A stretch of DNA of 13,526 nucleotides, taken from NCBI GenBank assembly GCA_031412355.1, contig JANOCR010000173.1:1-13526 (forward strand), read 5' to 3'. The first letter of the stretch is position 1, and the number at the start of each line of letters is the position of its first letter. The notes beneath the pieces are model-generated. The model was given only the letters and a program-made list of their open reading frames with translations. It had not been told where the DNA came from and ran no database searches. The position numbers and the translations under genes were made by a program. The stretch is from JAENVT01 sp031412355 (lineage in GTDB: Bacteria; Actinomycetota; Acidimicrobiia; Acidimicrobiales; Ilumatobacteraceae). Below are positions 6,094 through 13,455 of the stretch, in pieces.

Positions 6094-6753
6094 TCAGTAC
6101 GTCACGCCCGGGAGGTATCCGCCGCGCGTGAATCGGGTGCCGACGGTGCCGACACACACGCCATACCTGCCGCTCATCGCCTCGATGGTGTCGTCCCCGG
6201 TGCCGAGCGAGAGCGCCACGTGGTTGTACTGGCTGCCGTTGTGACCTGCGGAACGGAATAGGAGCGCGCCGCGGATCCCTGCCGCCTGCGACACGCTGAG
6301 CTCCAAGCCCGCTGCTGCGACGGCGTCGATCTGGTGGACCGAGTAAGCCGGGAATGTGATACCGAACTGGGCCAACGTCCACGAGATCAGTTCGGCGCAG
6401 TCGAACTCGTCCTCGTCGGGGTTGGTCTCGTCGGCGTTGGTGCCGAGCACGTACCGATCGTTCACCTGATGCAGCGCCACATCGACCACCGCGTCGGCCG
6501 TGGCGCCGCCCGTCAGATCAATGGCACCGGGGTCGTCGGTGGTCGACGAGAACAGTGCGCCCCAAGTGTCGGTGTCTACCGACCCGGTGATCGGCAGGCT
6601 CCAGGCGGCCTGGAACGCTTGCACCGCCTCGGTGGTGCGCCGCCCGTAGTCGCCGTCCGGGCCCCCGACCGAGTAGCCCAACTCCTCCAAGCGCGTCTGC
6701 ACCTGGGTGACGTACTCGTTGTTGTCGCCGTTCTGAACGATCACGTCAGCCAT
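6094..6753 (-). CDS. Peptidoglycan-binding NlpC/P60-type cell-wall hydrolase
   Basis: The 219-residue protein has an N-terminal PG_binding_1 domain (about 10-70: VTQVQTRLEELGY, DGDYGRRTTEAVQAFQ, ITGSVDTDTWGAL). An NlpC/P60-like papain-fold hydrolase domain follows (about 82-219). The likely catalytic residues are C119 in EFDCAELISW and H178 in YNHVALSLG, with TIEAMS (189-194) as the usual strand after the His. Such enzymes cut the stem peptide of peptidoglycan, typically between D-Glu and the third residue. There is no signal peptide or membrane segment, which is unusual for a host wall enzyme and more like a phage endolysin or a toxin exported by another route. The start at ATG 6753 is chosen over ATG 6759 or GTG 6762 because GGAAGGGG lies eight bases upstream. 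Only five bases separate its stop from the stop of the convergent cyclic-di-GMP gene. Confidence 0.88.
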   Translation of the reverse strand: MADVIVQNGDNNEYVTQVQTRLEELGYSVGGPDGDYGRRTTEAVQAFQAAWSLPITGSVDTDTWGALFSSTTDDPGAIDLTGGATADAVVDVALHQVNDRYVLGTNADETNPDEDEFDCAELISWTLAQFGITFPAYSVHQIDAVAAAGLELSVSQAAGIRGALLFRSAGHNGSQYNHVALSLGTGDDTIEAMSGRYGVCVGTVGTRFTRGGYLPGVTY

Positions 6754-6796
6754 CCCCATCACCCCTTCCGGCGCGGATGGACGCGCCCAGAGTGCG

Positions 6797-6826
6797 ATTG
6801 TACGATCGGGCGGATGTCGGTCTCAA
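6797..6826 (-). promoter_or_regulatory. Housekeeping-type promoter of the cell-wall hydrolase gene
   Basis: On the minus strand TTGAGA (6826-6821) is followed after 18 bases by TACAAT (6802-6797). The -10 element differs from consensus at one base and the -35 at two. Transcription would begin near 6790, giving a leader of about 37 bases to ATG 6753. A 13-base palindrome GGGAAGACTTCCC (6840-6852) lies just upstream, directly after the stop of the large repeat protein gene. Confidence 0.6.
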
Positions 6827-6853
6827 GAGCCGAGCGGGCGGGAAGACTTCCCT

Positions 6854-9800
6854 TTAGCGCAACTCGAAGCGCCTGCCACCCGAGAACGCACCGGGATTGC
6901 CGGCCTGGTCGTTGGCGCGAACACGCCACCACATTCGAGTTGTTGGCAGCGAGCTGATCGTGGCGGTTGACGCGGTCACGGTCTGATTCTGCAAGGGGGA
7001 CGAGAACGTGTCCTGGTCGTCGATCTGGATCGTGTAGCTCGTTGCGCCGGCGACGTCGGACCAGTCGAAGGTGATCGTCTGACCCGCCGAGAACCGCGCG
7101 TCGTCGGCCGGGCTGAGGAGCGATGGAGCGGGCAGCGGGCCGGCACCCGCCGGGTTGACGGTCAGGGTCGCTGTCCTTGTGACGGCACCGGATACGGCGG
7201 TGATCGTGACGGGGGTAGAAGTCGTCACCGTGCTGGTCGTGGTCGTGAAGGTCGCGCTGGTGGAGCCGGCGGGCACTGTCACGCCGGCGGGGACACTGGC
7301 CGCTGAGGTGTTGGAGCTCGTCAGGGTCACGGCCACACCTCCCGACGGCGCAGCACCGGTCAGGGAGACCGTTCCCGTCGACGGGCTACCGCCGGTGACG
7401 CTGGTCGGATTGAGCGACACCGCCGACAGCGTTACGGCCGCGACAGGGTTGACGGTCAGGGTCGCAGTCCTTGTGACGGCACCGGATACGGCGGTGATCG
7501 TGACGGGGGTAGAAGTCGTCACCGTGCTGGTCGTGCTCGTGAAGGTCGCGCTGGTGGAGCCGGCGGGCACTGTCACGCTGGCGGGGACGCTGGCCGCTGC
7601 GGTGTTGGAGCTCGTCAGGGTCACGGCCACACCTCCCGCCGGCGCGGGACCGGTCAAGGTGACAGTTCCTGTCGACGGATTGCCACCCGTAACGCTCGTC
7701 GGGTTGAGCGAAACCGCCGACAGGGTCACAGCGCCTGCCGGGTTCACAGTGAGCACGGCCGTTCGGATGAGCCCGCCCCGAGTGGCCGTGATCGTCACGG
7801 ATGTGGACACGGCCGGGGCCGTGGTCGTTATGGGGAACTGAACGCTCGACGATCCCACCGGGACAAAGACGCTGTCCGGTACTGAAGCGACAGATGGATC
7901 GCTGCTCGATAGGACGACGCCCACACAACAGGCCGACACGGTGCTGCTGACCGTCACCGTCCCTGTCGAGGAGTTACCGCCGATCACGGTCGTCGGGTTG
8001 AGCGACAACGTCGACAAGCTGGGTCCGGGCGGCGGGGGATTGACGTTGAGGGTGGTCTGGCGCGTCAAACCGTCGGCCGTCGCGGTGATGATCGAGAACT
8101 GGCCCTGAGTCGGGTCGGATGCTGTGGCGACGGCAAAGTTGGCGCTCGTCGCTCCCGCCGGCACCGTGACGCTCGCGGGCACCGTGGCCCAGCGCGTGTC
8201 GCTGCTGGTGAGTGAGACAACCTTGCCGCCCGCGGGGGCGGGCCCGCCGAGTGTGACCGTACCGGTCGAGCCAAAGGTGCCGATCGCCGGGTTCGGGTTG
8301 AAAGAGAGGCCGGAGAGCGCCGCAGCGGGCAGGATCTCCAGGGGCAACGTCTTCATGGAGCTGCGAGTGGCCACGATCACGGCGGAAGTCGAGGAGGTGA
8401 CCGGCTGAGTCGTGATCGTGAACGTGGCGCTTGTCGCACCCTGCGGGATCGTCACGCTTGGTGGCACAGAAGCCACCGCCGGATTGGTACTCGCCAGGTG
8501 GACTATCGCTCCGCCGGGGCCGGGTATGAAGCCCGGGAGAAGCGCGACCGTGCCCATGACCGTCCCACCACCTTGGATGGACGGGCTGCTGAGCGTGAAC
8601 GTCTGCAGCACGAGGAGGGGTTCGGCCGGCGACATGATCACGGTCCACGCGTGCGTCGACCCGCCGTACGAGCCGATCACGGTAGGAACGACGAAGCGAC
8701 CGTCAACCGTGTTCGCGGCAAAGGTCGCCGATGTAGCACCCGCCGGAACGGTGACGCTGGCCGGCACGACCAGCCGGTCGGGATACTGGCTCGTGAGGAT
8801 TACCGTTGCGCCACCCGATGGCGCCGCAGTGTGCAGCGTGACGGTACCCGTCAGCGCCTGGCTGCCTGCAACCAGTTCGGGGCTGATCAGCAGGCTCTTT
8901 AGCCCGGTGCCGGTCGAAGGCGGCGGAGGAATCGGGGTGCCCGGGGGCGGAACCGGGGGTGCCGGCGAGCCGTTGCGGGTCTGAAGGCTCCGTCGGGTTG
9001 ACAGTGGCCCGGCGGTTGCGCCGTTGAACGCTCGCACCCGCCAGAACCAGTCCCGCTCGCCGTTGAGGGTCGCCGTCTGCTGGTTCATCGTGATGTTCGA
9101 GACAGTGATCTTGTTGGTGCTGTTGAAATTCGTGGTCGTGTCGACCTCGAGCCTGTAGCTCGTGGCGCCGGCGACGTGGTTCCAGGCGAAGATGATGCTG
9201 CCCGGCCGGTAGCGGCCGTTGTTGGGTGGACTCGTCAGCACCGGCGCGGTCAGGACGGTAGTGGTCGCCTCCTGAACTCGGAAGGTGCGCACTGCAGACC
9301 ATGGCCCGAGATTGCCCGCAGTGTCGAGCGCTTGGACTCGCATCGAGTAGGTGCGGCTGTACCCGCAGCAGTGGAAGTACGACTCGAACGACGTCGGCGA
9401 CCACGGCTCGTACCATCCGTCGAGTTCCGCCTGGAAGTCGTTGCGGAACTCAGGGTTCGGACTGACCTGCAGGTGATACGCCTTGATGCCGGAGGCATCG
9501 GCAACGTCCGACCAGTCGAAGGCGACCCGCACGCCGGTCGAACTCGACATCTCGAAGACCGCACTCTCGTTCGGCCACGAGATGATAGGCGCAGGCGGTG
9601 GTGTCGTGTCGGTCGTCGGCATCGGGTCGAGGGAGAACTTGGTGACGAAGAGATCCTCTGCCAGGGTGCCGGGCGAGTCGGTGCCGCTCGGCTTGCCGTC
9701 GGCCGCGTATACCGTGTCGAACGCGCCGGGAGTCACCGGGAACTGGTGCGACATGGTGAAGCCGGCGACGACGACCGAGTTGGCGCCAGCGTGCACGACC

Positions 9801-11881
9801 TCGAGCGCGACGTCGGCGCCCGTTCCGCTGCCGAGGAGGGTCGAGTAGAGGATCTGGCTCCCGTCTGCCGAGAGCTTGGTGATGTAGGCGTCGCCCGACG
9901 ACTCAGCTTCTGCGGTGAAGTCTTCCGGAACTCGGTCGAAGGCACGCTCGGTCGTCGGCGGGTTGTTGACGTTGGTGCCACCCACGATGATCGCCGCGCC
10001 CGAGGCGTCGACGACCACGTCGTCGGCGGTCTGGTTGCCTGGCGCGCCGTACAGGGTCGACCACAGCACGCTGCCGCCGCCGCTCGCCGGCGTGCGCAAG
10101 CGGGCGACCCACCCCATGGAGGTATCGATCGGCGCGAAGTGCGTTCGCAGCAGCGCGCCGGGGGTCGTCGGGAAGTCTCCCGATCGCGTGAACCCGCTCG
10201 CAGTGATCAGGGTCGGGTCGCCGGGGTCGAGCGCGATGCCGTTGCCGGCTTCGATGTACTGGTTGCCTCCCAGCAGTGTCGAGTAGCGCAGATCGGCCGT
10301 GCCGGCGCCGGCGGGCTGCAGGCGGGCCACGAACGCCTCGCGATCGGCGCTGCCGAGGGGGCCTGCGCTCGCGTCGAAGGCACCGGCAGTCGTCGGGAAC
10401 AGTGAACCGCTGGACGGGACAAAGGTTTGCCCGGTCAGGTTCACGGCTCCGTCGGGGCCGACCACCATGTCGAAGACACTCTCTTGGCCGTCACCTCCGA
10501 GGAAGCTCGAATACGTGACCTGGGTGCCATCCGGCGTCAAGCGGGTCACGAAGATGTCCCCGCCGCTCATGGTCCGGTCGTACGCGCCGGCAGTGGTCGG
10601 GAACCCCGTCGAACTCGTGAACCCGGCAACGATCGGGTTGCCGGCGGGGTCGTATCCTGCGCGGCTGACGAGGTCTTGGCCCGTCAGCCGATCGCCGCCA
10701 AGATAGGTCGCAAGCAGCGGTCCGCCGCCCGTTGCGTTGAACCGGATGACGTAGCCGTCGTATTCGCCGAAATCCAGCGGGAACGCCGGATTGCCCGGGG
10801 GCGAGGAGTCGAATGCGCCCGGCGTTGTCGGGAAGTCCTTCGAGTTCGTGTCGCCGACGACCAGTGCATTGCCGCCGGCATCGACGGCAACGTCGTAGAC
10901 CGTGTGCACGTTGGAGCCACCGAAGAACGTTGCGTACACCAGTGCATCGCCCGCGCCCGAAAGCCTGGCGACGAACACGGTGCCCGCAGCCCTCACGCTA
11001 CCGATCGGCGGGAACTCCGGCGACCGCGTCCAGCCACCGATGATCAGGTCGCCGGAGCCGTCGGTGACGCGGGCCATGCCGCCCAGCGCCTCGTCGCCAC
11101 TGCCGCCCAGATATGTCGACCATTCGATGCCTGGGTCCACCACGAGGGGAAGGGAGGTGTCGTGGCCGGTGACGGTGAATCCGAAGCGGTTGTCGCCGAG
11201 CAGGCGGAACTCGCTGTCGAGCATGCGGCGGTCGCCGTCCGGCAGAACATCCCAAGCCACTGGGGGAGCGTGCTGCAGCGGGCCCGCCTCAGTGTGCAGG
11301 ACCAGGGAGCCATCCGCATCGATCGTGGCGGGTGAACTGGAGTCGGCGCGGATCACGAACTGTTCGAGCGCCGCCCCCGGATCGAGCAAGAGGTCGTACT
11401 CCAGGTTTGCGTCGGCCTGACGCACTCGCACGTCGATCCCGTCGTAGATGTCGCGATAGAGCACCGAGGAATAGCTGGGCACGTCGGTGTGCCAATCCGT
11501 CGGGTCGTTGCCCACAACGAAGTTGTAGACACCGCCACGTTTCTGCTCCCCGGCCAGGGTCGCTGATGAGGCAGCGCCCTCGAACGCCAGCTCGATTGCC
11601 TCGCCGTTGCCCAGGTCGAGCTGGATGCGATCTCGCTCGAACGCCGCTGACGCTGCGCCGTTGCGTGCAGCGAACACGACGCTCGCGTCCCATTGTCCCC
11701 GGTTCTCGATGAAATCGACCGGGAGGTCCGACAGCGAGACACCTGCGGTGGCGACCTCGGACGCTGGCGCCTTGGGTTCGGTGGCTGGCGACGCGGGCGC
11801 CGGACCAGATGAGGGCACCCCGATCAGAGTGCCGATGGCCAGCACTGCCAGCATCGGACGATTTGTCGCGGCGAGGCTCAT
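6854..11881 (-). CDS. Large secreted protein: DUF7948-like domain, seven SBBP propeller repeats, fibronectin-like and Ig-like repeats
   Basis: The 1675-residue protein starts with a signal peptide (hydrophobic core about 9-25, then an Ala/Pro-rich cleavage region). Residues 52-245 match the DUF7948-type domain found before SBBP repeats (FIENRGQWD, LYRDIYDGIDVRV, LPLVVDPGIEWSTYLGG). Seven SBBP repeats (about 248-755; Y-S-T-x-L-G-G and FPTTPGAFD motifs) should form one seven-bladed propeller. Two fibronectin-III-like modules follow (about 758-873 and 878-971), then a proline-rich linker, six Ig-like repeats of about 97 residues (993-1578; ASVPASVTVPAGSTSATF) and a last fibronectin-like module (1581-1675). 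No LPXTG or membrane anchor is seen, so it is probably released or held non-covalently. The start at ATG 11881 has GAGGGGG four bases upstream. A role in surface attachment is inferred from the domains; no enzyme motif is visible. Confidence 0.9.
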   Translation of the reverse strand: MSLAATNRPMLAVLAIGTLIGVPSSGPAPASPATEPKAPASEVATAGVSLSDLPVDFIENRGQWDASVVFAARNGAASAAFERDRIQLDLGNGEAIELAFEGAASSATLAGEQKRGGVYNFVVGNDPTDWHTDVPSYSSVLYRDIYDGIDVRVRQADANLEYDLLLDPGAALEQFVIRADSSSPATIDADGSLVLHTEAGPLQHAPPVAWDVLPDGDRRMLDSEFRLLGDNRFGFTVTGHDTSLPLVVDPGIEWSTYLGGSGDEALGGMARVTDGSGDLIIGGWTRSPEFPPIGSVRAAGTVFVARLSGAGDALVYATFFGGSNVHTVYDVAVDAGGNALVVGDTNSKDFPTTPGAFDSSPPGNPAFPLDFGEYDGYVIRFNATGGGPLLATYLGGDRLTGQDLVSRAGYDPAGNPIVAGFTSSTGFPTTAGAYDRTMSGGDIFVTRLTPDGTQVTYSSFLGGDGQESVFDMVVGPDGAVNLTGQTFVPSSGSLFPTTAGAFDASAGPLGSADREAFVARLQPAGAGTADLRYSTLLGGNQYIEAGNGIALDPGDPTLITASGFTRSGDFPTTPGALLRTHFAPIDTSMGWVARLRTPASGGGSVLWSTLYGAPGNQTADDVVVDASGAAIIVGGTNVNNPPTTERAFDRVPEDFTAEAESSGDAYITKLSADGSQILYSTLLGSGTGADVALEVVHAGANSVVVAGFTMSHQFPVTPGAFDTVYAADGKPSGTDSPGTLAEDLFVTKFSLDPMPTTDTTPPPAPIISWPNESAVFEMSSSTGVRVAFDWSDVADASGIKAYHLQVSPNPEFRNDFQAELDGWYEPWSPTSFESYFHCCGYSRTYSMRVQALDTAGNLGPWSAVRTFRVQEATTTVLTAPVLTSPPNNGRYRPGSIIFAWNHVAGATSYRLEVDTTTNFNSTNKITVSNITMNQQTATLNGERDWFWRVRAFNGATAGPLSTRRSLQTRNGSPAPPVPPPGTPIPPPPSTGTGLKSLLISPELVAGSQALTGTVTLHTAAPSGGATVILTSQYPDRLVVPASVTVPAGATSATFAANTVDGRFVVPTVIGSYGGSTHAWTVIMSPAEPLLVLQTFTLSSPSIQGGGTVMGTVALLPGFIPGPGGAIVHLASTNPAVASVPPSVTIPQGATSATFTITTQPVTSSTSAVIVATRSSMKTLPLEILPAAALSGLSFNPNPAIGTFGSTGTVTLGGPAPAGGKVVSLTSSDTRWATVPASVTVPAGATSANFAVATASDPTQGQFSIITATADGLTRQTTLNVNPPPPGPSLSTLSLNPTTVIGGNSSTGTVTVSSTVSACCVGVVLSSSDPSVASVPDSVFVPVGSSSVQFPITTTAPAVSTSVTITATRGGLIRTAVLTVNPAGAVTLSAVSLNPTSVTGGNPSTGTVTLTGPAPAGGVAVTLTSSNTAAASVPASVTVPAGSTSATFTSTTSTVTTSTPVTITAVSGAVTRTATLTVNPVAAVTLSAVSLNPTSVTGGSPSTGTVSLTGAAPSGGVAVTLTSSNTSAASVPAGVTVPAGSTSATFTTTTSTVTTSTPVTITAVSGAVTRTATLTVNPAGAGPLPAPSLLSPADDARFSAGQTITFDWSDVAGATSYTIQIDDQDTFSSPLQNQTVTASTATISSLPTTRMWWRVRANDQAGNPGAFSGGRRFELR
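7152..7739 (-). repeat. Two tandem 294-bp near-identical Ig-repeat units
   Basis: The unit 7152-7445 is repeated at 7446-7739, exactly 294 bases (98 codons) apart. By eye about 90% of bases agree overall, with only about six differences in the first 190 bases. The next unit, starting at 7740, keeps the same period but is much more diverged. This is a recent in-frame duplication of one Ig-like domain. Confidence 0.85.
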
Positions 11882-11988
11882 GTGACCCCCTCGGGTTTCT
11901 TGGCTCGACTGCAGATCGGGAGCCTTGGCCTTCTAAGAGGGTCGCGGACCTGGTATTTCGGGTCAATGCGACAAACGTGCTAGTACCC

Positions 11989-12002
11989 CGCGGTCGACCG
12001 CG
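11989..12002. promoter_or_regulatory. 14-bp perfect palindrome between lipoprotein and large-protein genes
   Basis: CGCGGTCGACCGCG is self-complementary without a spacer. It lies 12 bases after the lipoprotein stop and 107 bases upstream of the ATG of the large secreted protein. The length and position suit a regulator-binding site, but short GC-rich palindromes also arise by chance in such DNA. No convincing -35/-10 pair is seen in this 133-base gap. Confidence 0.35.
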
Positions 12003-12014
12003 ACCAGGCGCATC

Positions 12015-12599
12015 TCAACAGGAAGTGCTTCCGAACCAGCTGATCGACCCGCGGTCCAATCCGAACCGCAACTGCACCGGGTCATCCACGTCGATGAAGT
12101 TGCCGGAATCCGTTGTAACGTCATAGGCCGCGAGGATGTCCTGGCGAGTTCCGCCGACTGTGATGCCCTTCGGTGCGACCATCTCCGTGAAGCCCATTGC
12201 GGGGCCACCCGTGTACTGCCAGTTCGCCAGCCGGGCCGTGGCCGGGCCCGTCCCTTCGAACACGAGCGTCAACCCCTCGGCATGCATGACCCAGCGTTCG
12301 TCGTGCACGGCTGAGCAGGCGGCGGTCGCGAGTTGGTCAGCAGACTCGAGAACTGGTTTCACGCCCAGTACCTGCAGGGCCTCGGCAAGCGACGAGCCTT
12401 GACCGATGCCGAGAAACCGGCCGTCGACGACCTCCAATGGCACTGAAACGTGACCTGCCAGTTCCTGGCTTGGATTGTCGCGCGACACCGTCGGCGAAAA
12501 TGCAATGAGAGCCGGCGAAGCTCCCGGGTCTTCTGGCCTCCCGCATGCTCCGAGAATCGCGACCGCGAAGGCCAATGTCCAACACGACCTCAGCTTCAT
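12015..12599 (-). CDS. Small secreted lipoprotein, function unknown
   Basis: The 194-residue protein starts with a short lipoprotein signal peptide (MKLRSCWTLAFAVAILGAC). The lipobox is LGAC and the lipidated cysteine is C19. The mature part carries two loosely similar segments, GIGQGSSLAEALQVLG (64-79) and GITVGGTRQDILAAY (145-159). Each has a glycine-rich turn followed by an amphipathic helix, reminiscent of the SmpA/BLIP-like fold; that likeness is inference. C95 and C194 could form a disulphide. The frame is open to 12662, but the 21 residues before ATG 12599 would bury the signal peptide, so 12599 is preferred; no strong ribosome-binding site is seen. It lies 133 bases upstream of the large secreted protein on the same strand and may share its transcript. 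The neighbouring PA2169-type gene diverges. Confidence 0.82.
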   Translation of the reverse strand: MKLRSCWTLAFAVAILGACGRPEDPGASPALIAFSPTVSRDNPSQELAGHVSVPLEVVDGRFLGIGQGSSLAEALQVLGVKPVLESADQLATAACSAVHDERWVMHAEGLTLVFEGTGPATARLANWQYTGGPAMGFTEMVAPKGITVGGTRQDILAAYDVTTDSGNFIDVDDPVQLRFGLDRGSISWFGSTSC

Positions 12600-12692
12600 C
12601 GCACCAGCTTCTGTCGAGTTCGCATAGGCGGGACTTCCCACGATGAGGTGCCGACCAAACATCGAATGTCAGCGCCTCAGCGGACGAAAGTC

Positions 12693-12717
12693 GTTTGAGC
12701 AACGTGAGGCCGGGTAC
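12693..12717 (+). promoter_or_regulatory. Candidate SigF/SigB-type stress promoter for the PA2169-type gene
   Basis: GTTT (12693-12696) and GGGTAC (12712-12717) are separated by 15 bases, matching the general-stress sigma pattern known for mycobacterial SigF and Bacillus SigB. Transcription would begin about seven bases later, near 12724, giving a leader of roughly 30 bases with the ribosome-binding site AGAAGGAG at 12742-12749. The spacing and position are as expected for a real promoter. Confidence 0.6.
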
Positions 12718-12755
12718 TTCCAACGGACCTTTCACGCACCTAGAAGGAGCATCAA

Positions 12756-13196
12756 GTGACTGAAATGAACCACACCCTCAAGCAACTGCTCGAAACCGTC
12801 GAGAACGGCAAGCGCGGATTTGCGGAAGGGGCAGAGAAGATGACGAAAGACGGAAACACGACCATCGCGGCGACCTTCGCGGAGCTGAGTCAGCAGCGGG
12901 AGAAGTTCTCCAGCGAGCTGCGAGCCCTCGATCCGGAGCTCGGCGATTTCGATGCGGACGGCACGTTCCCCGGTGCAATTCATCGCGGTTGGATGGCGTT
13001 GAAGGACGCCCTCAGTTCTGACGACCCGCATGGCGTGCTCGACGCCGCCGAGCAGGGTGAGGACCACGCCGTGAAAGAGTTCCAGTCAGCGCTCGACGTC
13101 GACCTTCCTCAAGATGCCCGCGCCATCATCGCCCGCCAGTACGAGCAGATCAAGATGTCGCACGACAAGGTTCGCGCACTCCGCGACCTGAACTGA
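12756..13196 (+). CDS. PA2169-type four-helix-bundle protein (DUF2383, ferritin-like fold)
   Basis: The 146-residue soluble protein has the whole DUF2383 pattern: LLETVENGKRGFAEGAEKM (11-29), QQREKFSSEL (46-55), GAIHRGWMALKDAL (73-86), AAEQGEDHAVKEFQSAL (97-113) and QYEQIKMSHDKVRALRD (128-144). The family forms a ferritin-like four-helix bundle with no established enzyme activity. It is often linked to stress genes, which fits the SigF-like promoter upstream. The start is GTG 12756, six bases after AGAAGGAG; the in-frame ATG at 12765 is too far from that site. Its length equals that of the family. It diverges from the lipoprotein gene and is followed by a strong hairpin. Confidence 0.92.
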   Translation: MTEMNHTLKQLLETVENGKRGFAEGAEKMTKDGNTTIAATFAELSQQREKFSSELRALDPELGDFDADGTFPGAIHRGWMALKDALSSDDPHGVLDAAEQGEDHAVKEFQSALDVDLPQDARAIIARQYEQIKMSHDKVRALRDLN

Positions 13197-13207
13197 TTCA
13201 ACCACAC

Positions 13208-13257
13208 CGTGCGATGAGAGATTTGCGGCCGAGGGCGGCCTCATCTCTCATCGCACG
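13208..13257 (+). terminator. Strong hairpin after the PA2169-type gene
   Basis: CGTGCGATGAGAGAT (13208-13222) pairs perfectly over 15 bases with its inverse at 13243-13257. An inner stem GGCCG/CGGCC (13227-13231 with 13236-13240) closes a four-base loop. It begins 12 bases after the stop codon. Only weak T-rich sequence follows, so it may act as a factor-assisted terminator or as an RNA-stabilising stem. Confidence 0.6.
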
Positions 13258-13264
13258 TTGGTGG

Positions 13265-13350
13265 TTTGTGGGCGCGTCGCTTGCCATGGGTGGCGTGATA
13301 TCGCGCCCGTACGGTTTTGTGGGCGCGGGGCTTGCCGTGGGTGGCGCGAT
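13265..13350. repeat. Pair of 35-bp imperfect direct repeats, 51 bp apart
   Basis: Copies at 13265-13299 and 13316-13350 share TTTGTGGGCGCG, GCTTGCC and TGGGTGGCG and differ at only four of 35 positions. CGCGCCC at 13302-13308, between them, can pair with GGGCGCG in either copy (13270-13276 or 13321-13327), giving two mutually exclusive stems. It lies in a gap that appears non-coding. Confidence 0.65.
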
Positions 13351-13455
13351 GCGTTCGCTCGGGTCGCAGCAATGCCGACCGCCCGCGACAGTGGCGGGTT
13401 GTCGCTGAGGTTGGAAGCTTTGGTCGCCTGCGGCCGCCTTCGCCAGCGCCATTTC

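Noticed and set aside
7155..7841. 228-codon plus-strand ORF rich in Val and Thr
   Set aside because: It runs antisense to the Ig-like repeats of the large secreted protein and simply mirrors their 98-codon period. The minus frame has recognisable domains.
9176..10405. 409-codon plus-strand ORF
   Set aside because: It is antisense to the SBBP propeller region and full of Arg/Gly/Asp as expected of a shadow frame in GC-rich DNA. No domain is recognisable.
10427..11335. 302-codon plus-strand ORF
   Set aside because: It is antisense to the first SBBP repeats and the DUF7948-like domain, which are clearly coding on the other strand.
13265..13350. CRISPR array
   Set aside because: There are only two repeat copies with four mismatches, a 16-base gap between them and no cas genes.
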